Below are positions 21,213 through 30,684 of a DNA stretch of 64,000 bases, in pieces. The position numbers and the translations under genes were made by a program. The notes beneath the pieces were generated by a model. That model was given only the letters and a program-made list of their open reading frames with translations. It did not search any database and was not told the origin of the DNA. Each line of letters starts with the position of its first letter. Positions within the stretch are counted from its first letter, which is position 1. The DNA is from Choricystis sp. odSpoLacu1 (Eukaryota > Chlorophyta > Trebouxiophyceae): NCBI GenBank assembly GCA_958009055.1, contig OY253661.1, positions 248,001 through 312,000 on the forward strand. The letters are read 5' to 3'.

Positions 21213-22013
21213 TCACACCACGCGATCCTTGCAACAGTTGCAAATACATCCCGTGACCTGGCCGGCGGCGTCCAGCACGGCACCGCCGTTCTTGACGTGG
21301 CCGCGGCTGCCCTGGGCGCGCTGCACACCGTCCTGCGCCGTCACCGCCAGCGCCGCACTCGACGCAGCACGCGGTGGCTTCGCTCAAGTAGCGCAGCGCC
21401 AGCACGTGTCCTGGGCACCCGCGCGCCGTCTTGTGGGCGTGGCACACGCCGACAACGGCGCGGCTGCCGTCGGACTGCGTGTCGCAGCGCAGACCAATCC
21501 AGCGAGCGCGCGTTGGGCACTGGTTACGTTTGGACGCCGCCAGCCCCAGCGCCTCCCGCACGTGTGCGTCTGTTGCATCAGTCTCCACATCACTAACCAC
21601 ACCAAACCTGGGGCGCGACGGGTCGCCGGGGGGGTGGGCCGACCGACGGGCCGCGGCACGAGTAGATGCACACCCACCCTTCGGGCATTGACTTGCCCTG
21701 GACCACGCCACCCGCGCGCTGGAAATCGAGTTCGGCGCCGACAGAGGAGGCCACCAGTGCGTTCGCACTCCATATAGCACGCTAGAGCTTGCGCGGTCGA
21801 GTTCAGCGGGACGCGGTGGCCCGGGCACGCGTTGTTGCCGCGCGCACACACACCGTGCACAGCGTCCGGCGGCTGGGCACCCGGCACCTCGCGAAGGCCG
21901 ATGTAGCGCGGAACCACGTTGTGACAGCATCCAAGTGGAGCGTAGTCCAGCAGCGCGAGCGTCAGGTTGTGCGTGAGCGCTTCATCGGTGGTGGTGGACG
22001 CGTACGTGGCCAT
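21213..22013 (-). CDS. Unrecognised cysteine-rich protein with two related modules; frame interrupted
   Basis: Not recognised. The start at 22013 encodes MATYASTTTDEALTHNLTL, then module 1: C, R-Y-IGLR, DAVHGVC, ACPGH and ACYMEC. Module 2, at about 21590-21350, repeats the order: ETDATDAHV, NQC, RWIGLR, AVVGVC, GCPGH, ACCVEC. After each EC the similarity continues in the +1 frame, with tails ending GWVCIYSC (module 1) and GCICNCCKDRVV plus stop at 21213 (module 2). A further frame change is needed at a C7 run near 21630. I cannot tell whether this is a decayed gene, unusual splicing or sequence error. Base composition is less extreme than in neighbours. The conserved Cys and His suggest metal binding or disulphides, which is inference. 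A fragment of the same family lies at 33.5 kb. Confidence 0.5.
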
Positions 22014-22685
22014 TGTGGTGGGAGGCGCGGGTTTTGGGATGTGTGTGCATGTGCTGTGCGTGTGACAGCTGCGAGGCACAGGACTGCTGGGTGCGCCTGG
22101 GCGGGGTGTGGAGGACGAGTACGGAGAATGGGGAGAGCTCACTGAAAGGAGACTGGCAGCAGTTTCGTCAGGCGCCACACCCAAGAAAAAGGCTGCAGTA
22201 CTGCAGCAGTGGCGAGCGCCCCGGGGACGCGGTCTGCCCTCCCCTCCCTCTCTCGTCCCGCGGGCTGTGCGACCCATACAGGGAGGCACCTCCTCGCGTA
22301 GCCGCGGCGAGCGGTGGCGAGCGAAGAGATGCGGTGCGTTTTGTGTTGGGCTGCCCCCTTGCCGCGCCTCTCCCGCTCCCCCCACCCCGGGCAGAGGGTG
22401 CAGCAATGCCAGCTGCGCGGTTGGGGGCCGACGTCGAGGCCACGGCGCGGCTGCGCCTCCCCCCTCTCCCTCCGCCGCGCGTGACTGCGCGCCCCACAAG
22501 AATCGTGGGCGTGGGGCCGCCCATCTGCCTCGCCGCCCGCGCGCGCTCCTCCGCCCCGCATGCAGGCTTGTGGGGAGCCTTGCACGCATTGAGGGACGTG
22601 TGGACACGCGCGCGAGGCGCGCCCCTGCTCCCACTGCTGCAAAGCCCTACTTCACGCTCACCTCTCCCTCCCCTCCTCCCCCCAG
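22014..22685. other. Region of uncertain content between divergent genes
   Basis: 672 bp from the start of the cysteine-rich gene to the first supported exon of the next gene. It should hold the promoters and at least one upstream exon of the rightward gene. An open stretch from about 22108 encodes DEYGEWGELTERRL and KKKAAVLQQW, with less biased composition, and a Met at 22406 opens another frame. Neither gives a clear in-phase splice to 22686. Confidence 0.3.
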
Positions 22686-23492
22686 TCCTTCACCCCGCCC
22701 GACACCTCCCCCGCCGAACTTGAAGCCGCCTGCCTGCGCGCCTTGGCCGGCATCATGCCCTACCGCGCCGCCGTGGCTGCCGCCGCCGCCGCGGGGGGCG
22801 CGACCGCGCTCGTGCGCGCGGGTGCTGTCGGTCCGCCGACCGCGGCTGCTGCCCTCGTGTCCACCCACGTCGCCGCCGCCCGCGCGGCGGCGGCAGCAGC
22901 AGCCTACGAGTCGGATGCCTCGGATGATTGCTGCTGCGGAGGCAAGCTGAAGGCGGGGGGGAGTGGTGCCGCCGCGCCCGCCCCTGCGCCGCGCTCCGTG
23001 CCGCTGCTGCACGCGGCGGCCGCCGCGCTCGCTCTTGTCGCAGGAGCCGCCCGGGCCGTCGCGGGCCCCCGCCCGGGAGCCATCCCGTTCGTCGTCTACA
23101 CGGCGCGCTGGGGGTGGCGTGCCGCCGCCGCCCTGCGCGGCGGCGGGGACGCCGCGACCGCGGCCGCGCCGTCTGCCCCTCCGCTCGCGGCAGCTGCTGC
23201 TGCCGCCTTCCTCGCCCTCGCCGCCTCGCCCTCCGTCGCCGCGGTCGCCACCACCGCACTGGCGGCCGCGGGGGGCGCCCCCGCCGTCCTGCTGGCATCG
23301 CTGGATGGCGCGTGTGCTGCGACTGCTGCCGCCGCGGCTGCGTGTGCGATTTTCGTGGCAGCCACGCACGCCGCGCCGCTGCCTCCACCCGCCGGCCGGG
23401 CCGCCGACTTGGCCACCCCGGTCGCCGTGCTGCTGCTGGCGGTCGCGCTGGAGGGACGGTACCGGCAGCAGAGGCGGCTGCGGGCGGCGTGA
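22686..23492 (+). CDS. Ala-rich hydrophobic protein, unknown; first exon unresolved
   Basis: The exon begins after a strong polypyrimidine-CCCCAG acceptor at 22685 and reads SFTPPDTSPAELEAACLRAL, GIMPYRAA, then a largely hydrophobic Ala-rich protein to the stop at 23492. Possible membrane helices lie around LLHAAAAALALVAGAARAV, the segment from AAAAAFLALAASPSV onward, and LATPVAVLLLAVAL near the C-terminus. DDCCCGG is a notable Cys cluster between the first helices. The basic tail is RYRQQRRLRAA. I do not recognise the family. A start codon within this exon (22755) would give about 245 residues, but the upstream in-frame sequence suggests an earlier exon. Confidence 0.5.
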   Translation, partial: SFTPPDTSPAELEAACLRALAGIMPYRAAVAAAAAAGGATALVRAGAVGPPTAAAALVSTHVAAARAAAAAAAYESDASDDCCCGGKLKAGGSGAAAPAPAPRSVPLLHAAAAALALVAGAARAVAGPRPGAIPFVVYTARWGWRAAAALRGGGDAATAAAPSAPPLAAAAAAAFLALAASPSVAAVATTALAAAGGAPAVLLASLDGACAATAAAAAACAIFVAATHAAPLPPPAGRAADLATPVAVLLLAVALEGRYRQQRRLRAA

Positions 23493-24110
23493 AGAAAAAA
23501 GGTTGATGCCTTGTGTGTGTTTTCCCCCTATGGGTTGCTCCCCCGTTGTGCTCTGGCCGTGCGCCATCTCCCCCCTCCTCTCCGTTCCACGGAGAGACAG
23601 CACACATGCAGGGTGCTGCGTGCTCCCCCGTCTTTTTTCATGCACACGGCCCCCGACCTTTTTTTTTCCGCCTTTTTTCCGTCCGTATGTACCCCCACAA
23701 CTTTCACCCTGGCCCGGGTCCAAGCGAGTGAGCCCAGCCACGCGGCCTCGCATGCTTGCGTGGCAGCGGTGCGGGCCATTTTTTTTTCCTGTGGCGTCTC
23801 TCCAGCCACCCCCTCCTCCCGTTGGCGCCGCGGCGTTGAATCGTCGCGCCCAGACTTTTTTCCCTTCATCCTCCCCACTCTCCAGTCTCCCCGCCCCCTG
23901 CTTACGTGTAAGCCACTCGGAACGTCGGGAGAGGAGTGACAGCCCCCCGTATTTAAAAAAAAAGACAGAAAGAGTGGGTTTCACAACACAAAAAACAGCA
24001 GCGAAAGACACGCCGAAAAACAAAGAACTCCTTTTCTAAAGCAATGCAGGGAAAGAAGGGAGGCAGCGCGAGATAGAGTGAGAGGGAGAGCTGCACGCAC
24101 CTCTCTCTCA
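23493..24110. other. Intergenic, tail-to-tail, T/A tracts
   Basis: 618 bp between converging stops, with several T8-9 and A9 runs and lower GC than the genes. Probably 3' UTRs and spacer. No coding signal that I trust. Confidence 0.4.
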
Positions 24111-24882
24111 TCACCCCCCGCCTCCCTGTCCATCCGCTGCACTGGTAAAAGATTCCCCACACCCGCACGCCCCCCGCGCGTTGGGGTTGTCAAACACAAA
24201 GCGCGCCGACAGGGCGTCGTCCACGTAGTCGACGCGGGCGCCCGCGACGTGGAGGAGGGCGGCTGGGTCGACGAGGAGGGTGAGGGGGGTCCCGCTGCGC
24301 GGGTCACGCGCTTGCACGACTTCATCCAGGCGCCCTGGTTCGTCCGCATAATTGAGGGTGTAGGCCAGGCCGTTGCAGCCGCGCCGGTTGACGCCGAGGC
24401 GGAGGTAGGGCTGTGTGTGTGTGTGTGGGAAGGAGGTGTGAGGTTTGGAGTGTGGCCTTGTGTTTCGCGTGCTGCACGTTGTGGTGCGCCCGCCGCCGCC
24501 GCCACCTCAGAGGCGCAGCTTGTGGTCACACAGAAACGCGTGTGCAACACTGTGTCAGCCGTGGCGCGAAAACCAGCCCCCCGCATTCGCGCGCCGCTGT
24601 GTTGTGCCCTCACGCACACACGACGGTGCCCTCCCCTTTCCCGCCCCTCTCCCCGCGGCACACACACGCCACGACAATTCCTGCTCCACTCACCTTGTTC
24701 CTCAACGCCAGCAGCTCCGCCACCCGCACCGCCGCCGCGTCCGTCAGCTCGACCGCGGCGCGGCGCGGCAGACGCGACGAGCGCGCGGGGGCGGCCTCGG
24801 CCGCCGCGGCGGGAGAGGAGGGGCTGGCCGAGGTGCTGGCCAGGCGGCGCAGCAGCGAGGTGGCGGTTCGCCGGGTGGACAT
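24111..24882 (-). CDS. ISCA1: ISCA1-like A-type iron-sulphur carrier, mitochondrial
   Basis: Scaffold or carrier for late Fe-S cluster assembly. Exon 1 (24882-24694) encodes a Ser/Ala/Arg presequence (MSTRRTATSLLRRLAST) and AAVELTDAAAVRVAELLALRNK. Exon 2 (24410-24111) follows in phase after a 283-bp intron that contains a TG repeat next to its acceptor. The three ligand cysteines are present in RRGCNGLAYTLNYAD and GACGCGESF. LLVDPAALLHVAGARVDYVDD is the family dimer region. The length of about 163 residues and the mitochondrial-style presequence point to ISCA1 rather than plastid SufA. It is divergent from the DEAD-box gene with 202 bp between starts. Confidence 0.9.
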
Positions 24883-25084
24883 CGGCGCCGCGAAAAGGGA
24901 CAACAGCCTCAAAAAACGTTTTCGCGTTTTGCCTTTTGGCCACACCGTCGCCGAGCTTGCTCTTCGACGACCCCCCGCGCCCTCCCCCTCAAAATCCCGC
25001 GCTCCTCCCTCCTCCCGCTCACCACACACACCTCACACAATTTCGTCGCACGCCCCCATCGCCCACGCCCCGCAGCGGGCGTGC

Positions 25085-27884
25085 ATGCGGCGCCTGAGCT
25101 CCCTGTCGGCGCGCGCCATGTCTCTGCGCGGCCTCCCCTCCACCCTGCCGGGCGCCCTTCCCCCCCGCCTCGCCCCCGTCGCCCTGCGCGTGAGCGCGGC
25201 TCGGGGTCCGGGCATCCGCATTCGGGCGCCCGGCGGCTGGCGCGGCCTGGCGGCTCGCGCGGCGGCGGTGAGTTGTCATTTTTTCGTTCGGCGTTGTTGC
25301 CGGCGGCCCCGGCTTTTCGCGTCGGGTGTCCCCTCGCTCCGCCCCCCTCCCCGCCTCCCCTGCTGCCGAGTGCCGCATTGGCACTCGGCTGCGTGTCGAC
25401 GAGCATTGGAGGCGGGGTGAAGAGGGGCAGCGGGCCAGCGCGGCGTCCGCAGAGGGCGGCGGCCAAGCTGCCAGCGCGCCGCCAGGCAACGCCCGGAAAG
25501 CGAGCCGCCACCCTGCCGCGTGTCTCTTCGCCCACCCTCCCTCCCCTCCCCCCCAGCTCGACGACCCCGCCGCCGCCCTCGCCGCCGTCAACGACGCGGC
25601 CGCCACCCTGACTGGTGACGAGGGTGCCCCCACCACCCCGCCCCCCACCCTGCTGTACGCGGCGACTGAATCGTTAGACCCCGACGAAGACGACGACTCG
25701 GACGCCCCGCCCGCCACCCTCCTCGTTGCGGGCGACGACGCGAACGCCCCCTCCGACGCGGACGAAGCACCCCTGCCGTATGAGTCGCGCCGCCGGTCCC
25801 TGGCCTCCATCTTTGAGTCCGACTCGGAGGACGTCATTGAAATTGATCCCTCCATCATCCCGGCCGATCACCTCGCTGTGACCGACTGCGGTCTTTCAGA
25901 CGCCTCCGTCGCCGCCCTGCAAGCGCGCGGCATCCACTCCCTCTTCCCCATCCAAAAGTTTGTGCTGGAGCCCGCCAAAGCGGGGCGCGACCTGATCGGG
26001 CGCGCGCGCACGGGGTCGGGCAAAACGCTGGCGTTTTCGTTGCCGATCATCGAAGCGCTGTTTGCCGCTGGCCGCGGCGCGGGCGCCCCGCCCGGCACCC
26101 GCCCCGGCCCCCGCTCCCCCGCCGCCCTCATCCTGGCCCCCACCCGCGAGCTCGCCAAACAGGTGGAGCGTGAGTTGGCGGAAGCGTCGCCGTCTCTCGA
26201 CGCGCTGTGCTGCTACGGTGGTGTTGACATTGGCGGCCACATCCGCGCGCTGCGCCGCGGCGTCGACGTCGTTGTCGGCACCCCGGGCCGCGTCATCGAC
26301 CTGCTGGAGCGCGGCTCCCTGGACGTGTCCTCCATCACGCACGTTGTCTTGGATGAAGCGGACGCCATGCTGAATGTTGGATTCGAAGAAGACGTCGAAA
26401 ACATTCTCGAGCGCTGCCCGGCCGAGCGCCAGACCCTGCTCTTTTCAGCCACCATGCCCACCTGGGTCAAAAAGCTGACCAGAAAGCACTTGAACAACCC
26501 CGCGCTGGTGGACCTGGTGGGCGACAAAGAGGCGGGCAAGCTGGCTGAGACCATTCGCGCGCTCGCGGTCCAGGTCACCCCCGAATCGCGCCGCTCCGTG
26601 CTCGTGGATTTGCTGACCGTCTACGCCGCCGGCGGCAAAGGCATCGTGTTCACCCAGACCAAGCGCGAAGCCGATGAAGTGGCGGCGGCGCTCGCTCTCA
26701 CTGTGCCGTGTGAGGCTCTGCACGGCGACATTGCGCAGTCCGGGCGCGAAGCCGTGTTAAAACACTTCCGCGACGGCAAGTTCACCGCCCTCGTCGCCAC
26801 CGACGTCGCGTCCCGCGGCCTGGACATTCCGGACGTCGACCTCGTCATCCACTACGACCTGCCGTCGGACGCGGAGTCGTTCCTGCACCGGTCGGGGCGC
26901 ACGGGGCGCGCGGGCAAGTCGGGCACCGCGATCGCAATGTTCACAGCCCGCGAGTCGTCCTCCTTCCGCCGCATGCTGCGCGACGTCAAAGTGACCAACG
27001 TGGAGCTGGTGTCGCCGCCCGGGCCGAAGGAGGTGATGGCCGCGTCGGCGCGCCAGGTGCTGAGGCGCCTGGACCGCGTCGACGCCGACGTCGCCAAATT
27101 CTTCGAGCCTGCTGCTGATGCTGTCCTCGAGTCCGGCGCCAACGCGCGGGACGCGCTGGCGGCCGCCCTGGCCGCCATGTCGGGCCTGCTGGAGGTGCCG
27201 CAAGAGCGGTCGCTGCTGTCCCTTGAGGTCGGGCGCGCCACCCTGCGCGTCCTCTCCCGCCCGGGGCGCGTCACCACCCCCGGCCACGTCATCACCATCG
27301 TGCGCAACCTGCTGGGCGCGGACGCCGCGGGCGACGTCGGCCGCATCCGCATGCTGGTGGAGGAAGAGTCGGGCGAGTGTGGCGCGGCCTTCGACGTGCC
27401 CCACGCGCGTGCTGACGAGCTGCTGGCCTGCGTGACTGAGCTGGAGACGCGCGGCTTCAAGCTGGACAAACCGACGACACTGCCGCTGGCCGACATGACG
27501 GACGAGTATGGTGGTGGCGGTGGCGGCGGCCGCGGCGGCGGGTACGGCCGCGGCCGCGGCGGCGGGTACGGCCGCGGCCGCGGCGGCGGCTACGGCCGCG
27601 GCGGCGGCGGCCGTGGCGGCGGCTCCTACGGCCGGGGCGGTGGTGGCGGCTATCAGTCCCGCGGCGGCGACCGCGGTGGCCGGGGCGGGGGTGGCGGCTC
27701 CTGGGGCCGCCGCGACGGTGGCGACGGCGGCGGCGGCCGCTCCTACGGCGGCGGCGACCGCCGCGGTGGCGGCTCATCCGGCTACTCCCGCGACCGCGGC
27801 GCCGGTGGCGGCGGCGGCAGTGGCTGGTACGGCGGCGGCGGCCGTGCGGGCGGGGGTGGTGTTGGTGGGGACGCAACGTGGTGA
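25085..27884 (+). CDS. DEAD-box RNA helicase with GUCT domain and RGG tail (RH3/Gu type)
   Basis: ATP-dependent RNA helicase. Exon 1 (25085-25267) encodes a 61-residue Arg/Ala/Leu-rich transit-like peptide. Exon 2 (25557-27884) joins in phase. After an acidic linker come FPIQ (Q motif), ARTGSGKTLAF (I), PTRELAKQ (Ia), GTPGRVIDLL (Ib), LDEADAML (II), SATMP (III), GIVFTQTKREADEV (IV), TDVASRGLDIPDVDLVI (V) and HRSGRTGRAG (VI). A GUCT domain (DALAAALAAMSGLL, RSLLSLEVG) and a Gly/Arg/Tyr tail end the protein. This order matches plant RH3/RH7 and nucleolar Gu helicases. The presequence favours an organellar RH3-like role in ribosome assembly and group II intron splicing, which is inference. Confidence 0.9.
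27505..27870 (+). repeat. Tandem GGC/CGC-rich repeat encoding RGG box
   Basis: Imperfect 24-bp units of the type GGCCGCGGCCGCGGCGGCGG plus a TAC codon, encoding RGGGYGRG repeats, grading into irregular RGG/GGG codons. It is the C-terminal tail of the helicase and a likely site of copy-number change. Confidence 0.85.
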
Positions 27885-28383
27885 ACACACAAAGAGAGAG
27901 TGCTTTGGGGGGTGGTTTTTTGGGCGCAAACACACACAAAACAACAAAACGAGGGCCGCCATTCATGCCCGGTCCCTCGCCCTTTCCAACAGAGATTAAA
28001 GAGAAAGTATGCAGTCTTGGGGGAGAGAGTGTTGTGCAATTCAAGTTTCCTTTTTTTACACGCGGGGGGCGGAGGAGAGTGAGGGTTCGCGAGCCTCGGC
28101 CAGCGTCGGCGGCAGCGCTAGCCGTCACACTCTCGCAGCGCATCTCTGCGCTCTCTGGCTCCGGGCAGCGCCTTGTGCGTCGCGCCCCACACACTGCAGC
28201 CCACTCTCTGCGTGCACCTGCGCCTGACATCCGCCGCCGCCAGGTGCGTCGCGGACCGCAGTGGGAGGCCCGACGCGTAGGCCCTTCGCATGCGTCGCTG
28301 CAAAGCCGCCACCCCCCTCCCCGCCCCTCACACCCCTCCCTTTCCCCTCTCTCTGCAGCCAGTCACACAAACAACATCCTTTC
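27885..28383. other. Intergenic between co-directional genes
   Basis: 499 bp: 3' UTR of the helicase and promoter of the WD40 gene. GC is moderate to about 28080 and then rises. A CT-rich leader ends at the WD40 start codon. No gene seen. Confidence 0.4.
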
Positions 28384-29764
28384 ATGACGACCGCCGCCCC
28401 TCGCCGGTCGGCCAAAAAGGGCAAACCCAAAAAGGCGACCCCCGCGCCGCCGCCCCCCTCCGCACCCGCCGTCTGGCGCCCCGGCGTCGACGCCCTGGAT
28501 GAAGGCGAAACCCTGCAGTACGACCCCACCGCCTACGACTGCCTGCACGCCCTGCGCCTGGAGTGGCCGTGCCTGTCGTTTGACGTTGTGCGCGACAGCG
28601 GCCCGTCCTCCCGCTCCTCCTTCCCCCACTCCCTCCTCCTCGTGGCCGGCACCCAGGCCGCCCCCCGCGCCACCAACACGCTGACCTGGGCCCGCCTGGG
28701 GCGACTGGGCCAGGGCCGGCACGGCGCCCGCGCCTCCGCGGACGGCGACAGCGACGCGTCGTCGAGCGACGACGACGACGACGACGCGCTGCACACGCGC
28801 TCCGTCGCCGTCGCCGCCGGCGTCAACCGGGTGCGCTCCGCCCCCGCCGCCCCTGGTCTTACAGCCGCCTGGCTGGAGAGCGGGGCCGTCGAGATTCACG
28901 ATGGGCGCGCGTGTGTGGCGGAACTAGACGGTGCCGACGACGACGCCCCGTCCCGCCCGCGCGCCACGCGCACGGCCCCCCTCGCCTCCGCCCGCCACCC
29001 GGTGGAAGGCTACGGCCTGGACTGGTCCCCCTGCGCCACCGGCCGCCTCGCCTCGGGCGACTGCGGCGGCGGCCTGCGCGTGTGGGAGCCGCGGGATGGG
29101 GGGGGGGGCGTGGTCAGTGTCTGCGCCGTACGGGGGCACTCCCCCCCCCAAAGCCGGCGCCGCCTCCGTGGAAGACATTCAGTGGTCCCCGACTGAGCCG
29201 ACCGTGCTGGCGACTGCCACGGCGGACGGGTGCCTGGCTGTGTGGGATGTGCGGTCGCAGGGCGGGCCCCAGCTGACCGTCCCGGGCGCCCATGCCTCCG
29301 ACGTCAACGTCGCCTCCTGGTCCCGCCTCACCACCTACATGCTGGCTTCGGGCGGTGACGACGGCGCGCTGACGGTGTGGGACCTGAGGGCGGTGGCGCG
29401 CGCAGGGGCGGCCGGCAGCGTGGGTGCGTCCTCCGCTGCTGCACGCATCACGCACCACCGCGCCCCCATCACCTCGGTGGAGTGGTCGCCCCACGAGTCC
29501 TCCGTCCTGGTGACCACGGGCGCAGACGCGTCGGCGTGCGTGTGGGACCTGGCGGTGGAGCGCGACCCGGATGAAGAAGCAGCGCTGGGCGTGGGCTGTG
29601 CAGTGGCTCCCGACGCCCTCCCTCCCCAACTCCTGTTTGTGCACGCCGGCCAGGCCGACATCAAGGAAGTGCACTGGCACCCTCAAATCCCTGGGCTGCT
29701 GGTGACGACGGCGGGGAACGGGTTTAATGTGTGGAAACCGGCCAACGTCGGCGGGGGGCAGTGA
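28384..29764 (+). CDS. GRWD1: GRWD1/RRB1-type WD40 ribosome-assembly protein, one frame break
   Basis: Nuclear chaperone for ribosomal protein L3 (Rrb1 in yeast). The N-terminus is basic (SAKKGKPKK) followed by VWRPGVDALDEGETLQYDPT, LHALRLEWPCLSFDVV, FPHSLLLVAGTQAAP and an acidic Ser/Asp stretch, all family hallmarks. WD repeats contain VEGYGLDWSP, GRLASGDCGG, SVEDIQWSPTEPTVLATA, HASDVNVASWSR, LASGGDDGALTVWDLR, ITSVEWSPHESSVL, PPQLLFVHAGQADIKEVHWHPQIPG. The frame breaks once inside the C8 run at 29141-29148, between RGHSPP and KAGAASVEDIQW. One added base restores the protein. No intron is needed. The start at 28384 follows a CT-rich leader. Confidence 0.9.
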
Positions 29765-29884
29765 TTTTTGATGTTTTTTTGTTTTTTGTTTGTTTGATAA
29801 AAAGCGTTCCTTCCTTCTGCACACAATAAACTAAAGCACACATTGCACAACCTCTCTGTCTCACAGGCATGGAGTCTCTCTCTC

Positions 29885-30268
29885 TCAACTCGGCCTTTCC
29901 TCCACCTTTCCTTCCTCCTTCTTGTGCGTCGCCGCCCACCACCACGCCAACCCGCCACACACCACCACCCCCGCATACCCGTACCTCGTGCCCGGGTGGC
30001 GCCGGTTGGCGTACAGCCACAGCTCGGACAGGGAGGGAGGCACATAGTCGGGCGGCGTGGTGAAGGGTTTTGGGGGGGCCTGCCCCGGGTGCGGGTGCGG
30101 GGGGCCCGCCTCCTCGGCCGCTTTGAGGCGGGCGTTGGGCCGGTTGAGCATGTTTGTTTCGGCCAAGACCCACTCTTTCGGCGGCAGGGCCGCCAGCGCA
30201 GCACGCACCGCTTCAGCTTCCTCCCTCGGGGGTGGTTGGCGGTTTAGTGGCGAGTCGGGCGTCGCCAC
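29885..30268 (-). CDS. Small single-pass membrane protein, unknown
   Basis: 127 residues, one exon, start at 30268. Features: a hydrophilic N-terminus with ALAALPPKEWVLAETNML and NRPNARLKAAEEA, a Pro-rich stretch (PPKPFTTPPDYVPPSL), SELWLYANRRHPGTRYGY, then one hydrophobic helix (AGVVVCGGLAWWWAA) and a charged tail. The layout resembles a small inner-membrane accessory subunit of an organellar complex, but I recognise no family. It is divergent from the EttA-like gene. Confidence 0.5.
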   Translation of the reverse strand: MATPDSPLNRQPPPREEAEAVRAALAALPPKEWVLAETNMLNRPNARLKAAEEAGPPHPHPGQAPPKPFTTPPDYVPPSLSELWLYANRRHPGTRYGYAGVVVCGGLAWWWAATHKKEEGKVEERPS

Positions 30269-30684
30269 TGTGAGGGCGCAGCCACGTGTATGCGCGTGTT
30301 GGAGCGCGTACTAGTGGGTGGGCGCGGGGGGGGGGAGGCGCCGGGGAGTGTGGGTGGCAGCGTCCCTCCGTTTGATTGGGGGCAAGAGCGAGCGAAAAAA
30401 AAGTGGGGGCGGGCGCGGAGGGGGGCAAATGGACGAGTGTTTCGACGGCAACGTTTGCCTTGCCTCTCTGCTTTGCTGCACACACACACAACCATCCTCA
30501 CCGCCCCCTCTGCTGCTGCTTGCTCTCCACAGCCTGGACCACGCTCGCCTCCAGCGCATCGCCAAACGCGGCCCGCGAGAACTGCGCCGAAAAAAGGGAG
30601 TGAGGCTAGCTTTGGCACTCTCCGGCATTTTCGCGTTGCCGCGAATTCAGCCGCCTCCCCACCGCCGCCCACCCCCCCAAAACC
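30269..30684. promoter_or_regulatory. Divergent promoter region
   Basis: 416 bp between the small membrane-protein gene and the EttA-like gene. It contains a G-rich tract (30328-30337), a short CA run at 30479-30490 and a CT-rich stretch. The rightward frame open across part of it has no convincing coding content, so I treat it as leader and promoter. Confidence 0.35.

Noticed and set aside
20239..21930. Long minus-strand frame running from the cysteine-rich gene through the ATRIP-like gene
   Set aside because: Only its upstream part (21.35-21.6 kb) belongs to module 2. The remainder is antisense low complexity.
22139..22642. Cys/His-rich minus-strand frame (SWHCCTLCPGWG)
   Set aside because: Short, Arg-rich, no start or splice support, and in the promoter region of two other genes.
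27508..27999. Ala/Thr/Val-repeat frames over the helicase tail
   Set aside because: Out-of-frame readings of the RGG-encoding tandem repeat.
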